From Paracraurococcus sp049315625 (lineage in GTDB: Bacteria > Pseudomonadota > Alphaproteobacteria > Acetobacterales > Acetobacteraceae), in assembly GCA_049315625.1 (NCBI GenBank), contig JBMOJU010000196.1:1-9792 (forward strand): a stretch of DNA of 9,792 bases, read 5' to 3'. Below are positions 1 through 5,839 of the stretch, one piece after another. The position numbers and the translations under genes were made by a program. The notes under the pieces were generated by a model. That model worked only from the letters and a program-made list of their open reading frames with translations, was not told where the DNA came from and did no database searches. The stretch's first letter is position 1. Each line of letters starts with the position of its first letter.

Positions 1-302
1 TGCTGCAGCAATTCATGGGCGAGAAATTCGGCCGCGACAGCATCTGGGAAACCCACCTGGCAGAGGAATTGCGCCACACCGAGTTGGCGCTCGACGTGGT
101 GCTCGATGAGCAGGCGATGCCGCTGGCCTCCATCATGTCGCTGCAGCGCGGCGATCGCATCACCTTGAACGTCGCGCCGGGTGCGCCGGTGATGCTCCGC
201 TGCGGCGAGGTCCCGCTGTTCGAGGCCGAATTGGGCCGGCGGGAGAACCGGCTGGCGGTGCGGATCGCGCGCGAATTGCGCAAGCCGCAGGATGGGGCCT
301 GA
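1..302 (+). CDS. fliM: Flagellar motor switch protein FliM, C-terminal part (5' end outside window)
   Basis: FliM forms the middle ring of the flagellar C-ring at the cytoplasmic face of the motor and binds phosphorylated CheY to switch rotation. Only about 100 C-terminal residues are visible; the reading frame is open to the left edge (first whole codon at base 3), so the ATG at 15 is an internal methionine. The visible part starts with a helix-like stretch containing FMGEKFGRDSIWE, typical as I recall of alphaproteobacterial FliM, and continues into a SPOA (FliN-like) beta domain with LDVVLDEQAMPLASIMSLQRGD and a closing RLAVRIARE strand. The next gene starts 4 bases after the stop, and cheY/cheZ follow downstream, which fits the CheY target role. 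FliN is a shorter SPOA protein and could be considered, but the upstream linker favours FliM. Confidence 0.88.
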   Translation, partial: LQQFMGEKFGRDSIWETHLAEELRHTELALDVVLDEQAMPLASIMSLQRGDRITLNVAPGAPVMLRCGEVPLFEAELGRRENRLAVRIARELRKPQDGA

Positions 303-306
303 GCCG

Positions 307-729
307 ATGGGCTGGCTCGAATGGGCGTTGCAGGGCGTCGTCATCCTGCTCCTGGCGGTGGCGCTGCCGCTCGTGTTGCGGCTCGAACGCAGCCTGGCCG
401 CGGTCCGCCGCGACCGCGCGGTCCTGGATGGCAGCGCCGGGACCTTGACCGAGGCGACCCGGCTGGCCGAGGCCGCCTCCATCCGGCTGCGGGCGGCGGC
501 GGAGGGTGGTGGGCGGCAGTTGGCCGAGAAGCTGGCGGCGGCCGAGCCGCTGCGCGATGATCTGCGCTACCTGGTGGAGCGGGCTGAGGCGATCGCCGAC
601 CGGCTGGAGGCGGCTGTGCGTGCCGCGCGGCCGCTGGCGCGGGAACCGGCGGCGCCCGAAACACCGGACGAGCCGGGCCGCAGCCAGGCCGAGCGGGCGC
701 TGCTGCGCGCGCTCCGGATGGGCCGGTGA
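307..729 (+). CDS. DUF6468-type membrane-anchored coiled-coil protein of the flagellar operon
   Basis: A 140-residue protein of unknown function. It has one hydrophobic segment near the N-terminus (about residues 6-24, with VVILLLAVALPLVL), then a long Ala/Arg/Glu-rich helical stretch with coiled-coil character to about residue 105, a short Pro-rich spacer, and a conserved-looking tail SQAERALLRALRMGR. This layout fits the alphaproteobacterial DUF6468 family, which I recall sitting beside fliM and motE; the family name is from memory. The start is ambiguous: ATG 307 begins 4 bases after the fliM stop and puts the membrane helix at the very N-terminus, while in-frame ATG 292 adds five residues and overlaps fliM by 11 bases. 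The stop overlaps the motE start by 1 base (TGATG), suggesting translational coupling. Likely an inner-membrane accessory factor of the flagellum; no enzymatic motif is visible. Confidence 0.75.
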   Translation: MGWLEWALQGVVILLLAVALPLVLRLERSLAAVRRDRAVLDGSAGTLTEATRLAEAASIRLRAAAEGGGRQLAEKLAAAEPLRDDLRYLVERAEAIADRLEAAVRAARPLAREPAAPETPDEPGRSQAERALLRALRMGR

Positions 730-1361
730 TGCGCCCGCGTCTGCTTCCTGTGGCGTTGGCCGCCATGGCGCTGCTGCTGGCGGCGAAGCTGCAGGCCTTC
801 CTGGCGCCGCCGAGTGCTCCCCGCGTCGCGCTCGTCACGCCGGCCCGCGCCAGCAGCGAGCCATCGCCCGCCTCGCGCGCCGCCGCGCCCACCCCGGCAC
901 CCGCGCGGCCGTTGCAGCCGGTGCCGCCCGAGCCGCCCTCGCCGGAGCAGCAGGCGGAGCGCGCGCTGCTGGAAGGCCTGCGGGCGCGACGGACGGCGCT
1001 CGATGCGCGCGAGCAGGCGTTGGCGGCGCGGGAGATGACACTCGCCGCCGCCGAAAAGCGGATCGCGCTGCGCCTCGATGAGCTCGGCGCCCTGCAGCAG
1101 CGGTTGCAGGCCTTCGACCAACGGTTGGGCGAGCGCGAGGAAACCGGCTGGCGGCAGATGGTGAAGCTGTACGAAGGCATGCGCCCGCGCGACGCCGCGG
1201 CGATCTTCGACGAGCTGGAATCGCCGGTGCTGCTCCAGATCCTCGACCGCATGGGGGAGCGCAAGGCGGCCCCCGTGCTGGGCGCCATGAAGCCCGACCG
1301 CGCCCGCAGCATCACCGCGGAGCTGGCGCGCCACCGCGCCCGCCCCGCTGACCGACCCTGA
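729..1361 (+). CDS. motE: MotE-like flagellar protein (MgtE N-terminal-like domain)
   Basis: A 210-residue protein. In rhizobia MotE is a periplasmic chaperone for MotC, a protein that acts on the MotB stator. Here an N-terminal hydrophobic segment (residues about 8-26) acts as signal or anchor, followed by an Ala/Pro linker (27-75), a heptad-rich coiled coil (about 76-137, e.g. RLDELGALQQRLQAFDQRL) and a compact helical C-terminal domain (about 141-200). That domain carries the family signature VKLYEGMRPRDAAAIFDEL and VLLQILDRMGERKAAPVLG, shared by MotE and the MgtE N-terminal domain. The chosen ATG overlaps the previous stop (TGATG); a GTG three bases upstream at 726 is also possible. MotC itself is not recognisable in the window, so the partner may be the large exported protein three genes downstream. 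The flagellar context makes a magnesium-transport role unlikely. Confidence 0.8.
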   Translation: MRPRLLPVALAAMALLLAAKLQAFLAPPSAPRVALVTPARASSEPSPASRAAAPTPAPARPLQPVPPEPPSPEQQAERALLEGLRARRTALDAREQALAAREMTLAAAEKRIALRLDELGALQQRLQAFDQRLGEREETGWRQMVKLYEGMRPRDAAAIFDELESPVLLQILDRMGERKAAPVLGAMKPDRARSITAELARHRARPADRP

Positions 1362-1397
1362 TCCCCGCAACCCGGAAAAGGACACCAGAGGCCGCCC

Positions 1398-1778
1398 ATG
1401 GACAAGAACACCAACGTCCTCATCGTCGACGACTACAAGACGATGCTGCGGATCATCCGCAATCTGCTCAAGCAGCTCGAATTCGACAATGTCGAGGAGG
1501 CGACGGACGGACAGGAGGCGCTGGCCAAGCTGCGCGCCGGCAGCTTCGGCCTGGTCATCTCCGACTGGAACATGCAGCCGATGACCGGGCTCGACCTGCT
1601 GAAGGAGGTCCGCGCGGATGCCCGGCTGAAGGACACGCCCTTCATCATGATCACCGCCGAGAGCAAGACCGAGAACGTGGTCGCCGCCAAGCAGGCCGGT
1701 GTCTCGAACTACATCGTCAAGCCCTTCAACGCCGAGACGCTGCGCGAGAAGATCGAGAAGGTGATGACCCATGCCTGA
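1398..1778 (+). CDS. cheY: Chemotaxis response regulator CheY
   Basis: A single-domain receiver protein of 126 residues. When phosphorylated by CheA it binds FliM and changes motor rotation. All classical residues are present: acidic pair D11/D12, phospho-acceptor D56 in the ISDWNM motif, T86 in MITAES, Y105 (the rotameric switch equivalent to Tyr106 of E. coli CheY) and K108 in VKPF. The sequence resembles enteric CheY closely (RIIRNLLKQLEFDNVEEA), one residue out of register with it. There is no output domain. A Shine-Dalgarno AGAGG at 1387-1391 lies 6 bases before the ATG. The gene follows motE after 36 bases and its end overlaps cheZ by 8 bases, so the kinase target and its phosphatase are made together. 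No cheA, cheW or receptor gene is in view. Confidence 0.95.
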   Translation: MDKNTNVLIVDDYKTMLRIIRNLLKQLEFDNVEEATDGQEALAKLRAGSFGLVISDWNMQPMTGLDLLKEVRADARLKDTPFIMITAESKTENVVAAKQAGVSNYIVKPFNAETLREKIEKVMTHA

Positions 1779-2361
1779 GGGCATCCCCGGCCAGGACCGG
1801 ATCGAGGAGGCGGTCCGCGCCGTCCTCGGCAGCCTCTCCGGCGCCATGACGGTGACCGAGGCGGCGCTCCTCTCGGAGCTGGAGGCGCTGGGCCGCGAGG
1901 TGAAGCGCGCCAAGTCGGAGATCGCCGCGCTGCGCGTCGACGACATCAACCACAGCCACATCCCGGCGGCGACCGACGAGCTTGACGCGGTGGTGGAGCA
2001 CACCGCCGAGGCGACCAACGAGATCCTCGACAGCTGCGAGACGCTGGAGGCGCTGCAGGCGACCCTGTCGGGCGAGGCGGCGGAGACTGTCGCCGCCGCG
2101 GTGACGCGGATCTACGAAGCGTGCAGCTTCCAGGACATCACCGGCCAGCGCATCGGCAAGGTGGTGTCGGCGTTGAAGGCGATCGAGACGCGCGTCGCCG
2201 CCGTCACCGCGTCCTTCGTGCGGCCGGATGTCGCGGAGCGCGGGCCCGCGCCAGCCGACGACGGACGAACCGAGGGTGAGCGGCTGGCCAACGGGCCGCA
2301 ACTGCCGGCCGCGGCGACATCGCAGGCGGATGTCGACCGGCTGCTGGCGAGCTTCGACTGA
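1771..2361 (+). CDS. cheZ: Protein phosphatase CheZ (CheY-P dephosphorylation)
   Basis: A 196-residue, largely helical cytoplasmic protein that ends the chemotaxis signal by dephosphorylating CheY-P. The catalytic motif SFQDITGQRIGKV lies at residues 119-131; D122 and Q126 match, in kind and spacing, D143 and Q147 of enteric CheZ, where the glutamine orients the attacking water. Two long helices (about 25-60 and 65-118) would form the dimeric four-helix bundle. After a flexible stretch (about 150-183), the C-terminus SQADVDRLLASFD resembles the CheY-binding tail of enteric CheZ. The start codon lies inside the end of cheY (8-base overlap), with GAGAAGG at 1755-1761 as a plausible ribosome binding site. 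The stop overlaps the next start by 1 base. Direct adjacency to cheY leaves little doubt about the partner. Confidence 0.92.
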   Translation: MPEGIPGQDRIEEAVRAVLGSLSGAMTVTEAALLSELEALGREVKRAKSEIAALRVDDINHSHIPAATDELDAVVEHTAEATNEILDSCETLEALQATLSGEAAETVAAAVTRIYEACSFQDITGQRIGKVVSALKAIETRVAAVTASFVRPDVAERGPAPADDGRTEGERLANGPQLPAAATSQADVDRLLASFD

Positions 2362-5153
2362 TGCGGCTGGCGCTGGCCCTGCTGCTGGTGCTGCTGCCCG
2401 GCCTTGCCGTGGCGGAGCGCGTGGCGGAGCGCGTTGCGGTGCGGGCCGGCGACCATCCCGGCTTCGGCCGGCTGGTCTTCGACTGGCCGGTGCCGCCCGC
2501 CTACACGCTGGAACAGCAGGGCGAGTCCGTGCTGCTGCGCTTTCCGCCGGGCACCGACCTGCGCCCGCCGCGGCGGCTGCCGCGCAACCTGGTGGCGCTG
2601 GCGGCGGAGGCGGAGGTCGCCCGCCTGACGCTGCGGCCTGGTGCGCGGCTGCGGCATTACCGCCTGGGTGGGCGGGTCGTGGTGGACCTGTTCGACCCGC
2701 CCGCCGTGGCGGCGCGGGCGGACCCACGGCCGCCCTCGGTTCCCGCCGTGCCGGTACCGCCGGCGCTCGTGGCGCCGCCGGTCGTCGCGGCCGCCGCGCC
2801 GCCGACGCCGGAGGTGCCGCGGGTGGAGACGCCGGCCGCGCCTCCGGCGAGCCTGCCACCAGCAGCCGCGCCGCCGGCCCGGGTGCTGGCCGGGCCGCAT
2901 GGGCCACCCGGTATCCTGCTGCCATTCCCGGCCGAGACCGCTGCTGCCGTGCTGCGTCGCGGCGACCAGGTGCTGGCGGTCTTCGACAGCGCTGTGGCCC
3001 CCGACCTGCGACCATTGCTCGGCGACCCGGTCTTCGGTGCGATACGATCGGAGACGCTGCCGGGGGCCACGCTGATCCGGGTGCCGCTTGCGCCGCCCGC
3101 CGAATTGCGGGCCCGCAGCGAGGCCGGCGGCTGGGTGCTGGAAGCAGTCCGGCCTCCCGTCGGGTCCGGCTTGCCCGGGCAGCCCATGGTGCTGGAGGCG
3201 GAACCCGGTCCGTCGCCCCGACTGGTGCTGCGGGCCGCCGCGCCGGGCCGGGTGGTGCCGGTCACCGATCCAGAGACCGGGCTGCCACTGTTGCTCGGCA
3301 CCCTGCGTCGGGGGGAGGAGGCGACCGCCATCGCCCGCCGCCTGCCGGAGATCGAACTGCCGCCGACATCGCTGGGGGCCGCGGTGCTGGCCCGCTCGGA
3401 TGGCATCGCGCTGATCCCCTCGCGCGACCGATTCATCCTCAGCGCCGCCGGCGGTGGGCGCCTGGCGCTGGACGCCGCCGCCCTGCGGCCCGCGGTGGCG
3501 GCCGCCATGACCCGCAGCTTCGATCTGCCGGCCCAGGCCACGCCGGAATTGCTAGCGCGGTTGCAGGGGCTGCAGGCGGGGATCGCCGGCGCGCCGCCGC
3601 TCGGGCGCATGTCGCAGCGCCGCGCGGCGGGGGAGGCGCTGCTGGCGCTCGGCCTGCCGCAGGAGGCGCAGGCAATGCTCACGCTGGGCTTCGCGGAGGA
3701 TCCGCGCGCCGCCACCGATTCGCGCTACGGCGCGCTGGCCGCCGCCGCGGCGCTGCTGTCGGGCCGCCTGGCGGAGACGGAGGCGCTGCGCTCGCCGGCC
3801 TGGCCGGACACCGACGAGGCTACGTTGTGGCGGGCGGCGCTGGCGGCGGCGCAGGGCGAATGGCGCCTGGCGGGGCCCGGCTTTGCCGCGACGCTGCCCT
3901 TGGTGTTGGCCTATCCCGGGGCGCTGCGGGCGCGGCTGCTGCCGCTGGCGGCGCTGGCGCTGGCGGAGGTGGGCGACGGCGCGGCGCTCGGTCAGGTGCT
4001 GTCAGCGGCCGGCGCGGCGGAGGAACTCGCCCTGCCGCGCGCCATCCAGGCCGACTCGGAAGGCAAGGCAGAGGAGGCGCTCGCGGCCTATGACCGGATC
4101 GCCGGCGGGCGGGACCGTCTGGCGCGGGCGCGGGCGATCCGTCGGGCGGTGGAACTGCGCCTGGCGACGGGGAAGCTCGATGCCGGCCAGGCGGCGAAGG
4201 CGCTGGAGGCGGCGCTGTTCGCCTGGCGCGGCGACGCGCAGGAAATCGAGACGCGGCTGCGCCTTGCGGCGCTGCGCCGTGCGGCCGGCGATGGCCGCGG
4301 CGCCCTGGCGCTGATGCGGGAGACGGTGGCGATGGTGCCCGACTCCGCCGCCGCGGCGTTGCAGCCGGCGCTGCGCGAGAGCTTCCTCGCGGCTCTGGCG
4401 GAGGCGCCGCCGCTCCCCGCTGTCGCCTTGTTCGATGCCTACCCCGCGCTGCTGCCGCCCGATGCGCAGGGCGAGGCGGCGGTGCTGTTGCTGGTGGATC
4501 GCTTGCTGGCGCTCGATCTCGGCGACCGTGCGGCGACTCTGCTGCGGGCGGCGATGGAACGCGCCGGCGGTGCGACCCGTGCGGTGCTCGGCCAGCGGCT
4601 GGCGTCGATGCGGCTCGACGCGGACGATGCCGCTGGCGCGCTCGCGGCGCTCGGCGACAGCGCGGTGGAGGAATTGCCGCCCGCGACGGCGCTTGGCCGT
4701 GGCGTGCTGGCGGCGCGCGCGGAGGCACGACGTGGCCGCCAGGCGGGGGCGATCGCTGCACTCCGTGCGCTGGGGCCTGCGGCTGGGGAGGCGCTGGCGG
4801 AGGTGCTCGCCGATTCGGCGGACTGGCCCGGCGCTGCCGCGGCGCTCGGGGCGCACCTCGCCACGACCTTGCCGGAAGCGCCCGCCGCGCTCGACGAATC
4901 GCAGCGCCGGAGGGTGTTGCGGCAAGCCGTGCTGCTCGCGCTGGCGGGCGAGGAGGCGGGGCTCGGCGCGCTGCGCGAGCGCCACGCGGCGCGCATGGGG
5001 GAGGGGCCGCTGGCGGAGGCCTTCAGCGTGCTCACCGCCGATCCACTGCGCGGCCTGGCGGATTTGCCGCGGCTGCAGCGCGAGCTGCAACTTTTCCGAA
5101 ACCTGCCGCGGCGGCTGGAGGCATTGCGGGCGGGCGGACCCGTCACGCGCTGA
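2361..5153 (+). CDS. Large exported AMIN-like/TPR-repeat protein of the flagellar operon, unknown function
   Basis: A 930-residue protein with a clear Sec signal peptide (residues 1-18, LALLLVLLPGLAVA, cleavage after AVA) and no later membrane segment, so probably periplasmic. Domains in order: an AMIN-like beta module (about 22-112, ending YRLGGRVVVDLFDP), a Pro/Ala linker (113-182), a second beta-rich part (about 183-385) and an all-helical TPR/solenoid-like half (about 391-930) made of Ala/Leu helix pairs such as GEALLALGLPQEAQAML. The LFAWRGD segment near residue 620, followed by a repeat ending MVPDSA, resembles an uncharacterised Rhodospirillales TPR family from memory. The ATG overlaps the cheZ stop by 1 base, so it belongs to the operon. 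AMIN domains usually target proteins to peptidoglycan or secretins. A motor or stator scaffold, perhaps the MotE client, is inferred. Function is not established. Confidence 0.8.
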   Translation: MRLALALLLVLLPGLAVAERVAERVAVRAGDHPGFGRLVFDWPVPPAYTLEQQGESVLLRFPPGTDLRPPRRLPRNLVALAAEAEVARLTLRPGARLRHYRLGGRVVVDLFDPPAVAARADPRPPSVPAVPVPPALVAPPVVAAAAPPTPEVPRVETPAAPPASLPPAAAPPARVLAGPHGPPGILLPFPAETAAAVLRRGDQVLAVFDSAVAPDLRPLLGDPVFGAIRSETLPGATLIRVPLAPPAELRARSEAGGWVLEAVRPPVGSGLPGQPMVLEAEPGPSPRLVLRAAAPGRVVPVTDPETGLPLLLGTLRRGEEATAIARRLPEIELPPTSLGAAVLARSDGIALIPSRDRFILSAAGGGRLALDAAALRPAVAAAMTRSFDLPAQATPELLARLQGLQAGIAGAPPLGRMSQRRAAGEALLALGLPQEAQAMLTLGFAEDPRAATDSRYGALAAAAALLSGRLAETEALRSPAWPDTDEATLWRAALAAAQGEWRLAGPGFAATLPLVLAYPGALRARLLPLAALALAEVGDGAALGQVLSAAGAAEELALPRAIQADSEGKAEEALAAYDRIAGGRDRLARARAIRRAVELRLATGKLDAGQAAKALEAALFAWRGDAQEIETRLRLAALRRAAGDGRGALALMRETVAMVPDSAAAALQPALRESFLAALAEAPPLPAVALFDAYPALLPPDAQGEAAVLLLVDRLLALDLGDRAATLLRAAMERAGGATRAVLGQRLASMRLDADDAAGALAALGDSAVEELPPATALGRGVLAARAEARRGRQAGAIAALRALGPAAGEALAEVLADSADWPGAAAALGAHLATTLPEAPAALDESQRRRVLRQAVLLALAGEEAGLGALRERHAARMGEGPLAEAFSVLTADPLRGLADLPRLQRELQLFRNLPRRLEALRAGGPVTR
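2409..2432 (+). repeat. 12-bp exact tandem duplication at the signal peptide cleavage site
   Basis: GTGGCGGAGCGC occurs twice in succession and is followed by a degenerate third start (GTTGCGG). It encodes V-A-E-R twice, immediately around the predicted signal peptidase site of the large exported protein. Being a multiple of three it keeps the frame. Confidence 0.8.
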
Positions 5154-5158
5154 GTCCC

Positions 5159-5190
5159 GCGTCCCCCGTGGGGGGTAGCGGCAATATTTT
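5159..5190 (+). terminator. Weak putative terminator after the flagellar operon
   Basis: Six bases after the stop codon of the large exported protein, a short C-run (5163-5166) can pair with a G-run (5171-5174) around the loop CGTG. G-U pairs and a GC/GC pair past one bulged A extend it (5159-5162 with 5175-5179). The T-rich stretch TATTTT (5185-5190) starts several bases beyond the stem instead of directly after it. This is a poor match to an intrinsic terminator, but it is the only candidate between the operon and speD. Confidence 0.35.
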
Positions 5191-5211
5191 CGGCCGCCGT
5201 GTGCAGAAAAT
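5186..5211. promoter_or_regulatory. Inverted repeat ATTTTC-N14-GAAAAT upstream of speD
   Basis: A perfect 6-base dyad with a 14-base spacer, centred about 110 bases before the speD start. Its arms are A/T-rich in a strongly GC-rich region, and the repeat centres are roughly two helical turns apart, as expected for a dimeric regulator site. No regulator can be named. It partly overlaps the possible U-tract of the preceding weak terminator. I found no convincing -35/-10 pair close by; TTGCGT (5215-5220) and CATATG (5238-5243) are 17 bases apart but match the consensus poorly. Confidence 0.3.
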
Positions 5212-5253
5212 GGCTTGCGTCCGACCCCCCCTTGCCCCATATGCCGCCGCCGT

Positions 5254-5283
5254 TGACCAGATCGACATCGATCAACCCGGTCA
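5254..5283 (+). promoter_or_regulatory. Nested dyads in the speD leader
   Basis: An outer pair TGACC (5254-5258) / GGTCA (5279-5283) encloses the palindrome GATCGACATCGATC (5260-5273; arms GATCGA and TCGATC separated by CA). As RNA this could fold as a stem with inner arm GATC/GATC and a six-base loop, ending 15 bases before the Shine-Dalgarno AGGGG (5299-5303). As DNA it could be an operator. The overlapping TTGACC looks like a -35 box but has no -10 at the right distance. It matches no riboswitch class I know. Confidence 0.3.
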
Positions 5284-5309
5284 TCTACTGGTGGGAACAG
5301 GGGCCCGAA

Positions 5310-5765
5310 ATGGACGCTCTACTCCAACTGGGGATGGTCTCGGAGCAGCTCCCGAGCGAAGCCCAGAACTGTGAAACCTCGGTGAGCGAGGCGAAGGATT
5401 ATTTTGTCAGTCGTGACGGCGTGAAGTTCGCCGGCACGCATCTGATCATCGACCTGTGGGACGCCACGAATCTGGCGGATCCCGAGCATATCGACGACGT
5501 TCTGCGCGAAGCCGCGGTAGCGACCGGTGCGACGATCCTGCACGGCCACTTCCATCATTTCGGCCCGAACAGCGGCGTCTCCGGCGTGCTGGTGCTGGCG
5601 GAGAGCCATGTCTCCATCCACACATGGCCGGAACGGGATTACGCCGCGCTCGACATCTTCGTCTGCGGCGAATGCAATCCCTATCGCGCCATCCCGGTGC
5701 TGAAGCGCGGCTTCCAGCCCGGCCGCGTCCAGCTCGCCGAGCACAAGCGCGGCCTCGTCGGCTGA
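5310..5765 (+). CDS. speD: S-adenosylmethionine decarboxylase proenzyme (pyruvoyl type)
   Basis: Decarboxylates S-adenosylmethionine to give the aminopropyl donor for spermidine. The 151-residue proenzyme cleaves itself, and the new N-terminal serine becomes the pyruvoyl cofactor. The cleavage site lies in LAESHVSIHTWPE: between E98 and S99. H104 and C119 (DIFVCG) stand 5 and 20 residues after that serine, matching S63/H68/C83 of the small Thermotoga/Bacillus-type class. The family core begins near FAGTHLIIDLW (40-50), so there is an extra N-terminus of about 38 residues. The ATG at 5310 has AGGGG at 5299-5303, 6 bases upstream. The frame stays open back to ATG 5199, but those 37 residues look non-coding and would run through the leader dyads. 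speE, the next step in the pathway, follows 74 bases later. Confidence 0.93.
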   Translation: MDALLQLGMVSEQLPSEAQNCETSVSEAKDYFVSRDGVKFAGTHLIIDLWDATNLADPEHIDDVLREAAVATGATILHGHFHHFGPNSGVSGVLVLAESHVSIHTWPERDYAALDIFVCGECNPYRAIPVLKRGFQPGRVQLAEHKRGLVG

Positions 5766-5789
5766 CATCGATCCGAGCGTGCGGGTTCC

Positions 5790-5824
5790 GGGGCGGGGCC
5801 TTAGGGTCCCGCCCTTTCCTGTTT
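5790..5824 (+). terminator. Strong hairpin with T-rich tail between speD and speE (terminator or attenuator)
   Basis: GGGCGGGGCC (5791-5800) pairs with GGTCCCGCCC (5805-5814) around the tetraloop TTAG: ten pairs including one G-U, with a further G-U at the base. It is followed directly by TTTCCTGTTT (5815-5824). This is the best intrinsic-terminator-like structure in the window, located 25 bases after the speD stop and 15 bases before the speE start. It could end speD transcripts partially, acting as an attenuator for speE, or protect the 3' end of speD mRNA. Confidence 0.7.
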
Positions 5825-5839
5825 GAGGGTGCGGCTGCC

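Noticed and set aside
567..2018. A 483-codon minus-strand open frame across motE, cheY and cheZ
   Set aside because: It runs opposite three well-supported genes and shows low-complexity Ser/Ala/Arg and Leu/Gly content typical of shadow frames.
2228..4093. A 621-codon plus-strand open frame overlapping cheZ and the large exported protein in another frame
   Set aside because: Gly/Ala/Arg-only low complexity; the alternative frame has a signal peptide, domain layout and coupling to cheZ.
5253..5281. TTGACC as a -35 promoter element for speD
   Set aside because: The bases 17 positions downstream (CCCGGT) do not resemble a -10 box, and no other spacing gives a good pair.
5199..5309. Upstream start for speD at ATG 5199
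   Set aside because: The extra 37 residues do not look like SpeD, cross the leader dyads, and lack a ribosome binding site as good as AGGGG before ATG 5310.
5264..5773. The 10-mer GACATCGATC occurs at 5264-5273 and 5764-5773, flanking speD
   Set aside because: Repeated 10-mers are expected many times in a 10-kb GC-biased window; no longer homology surrounds them, so this is not evidence of insertion or an attachment site.
5456..5839. Upstream start for speE inside speD
   Set aside because: It would overlap speD for over 300 bases in a different frame and add non-family sequence. GTG 5840 has a GAGGG site and gives the usual length.
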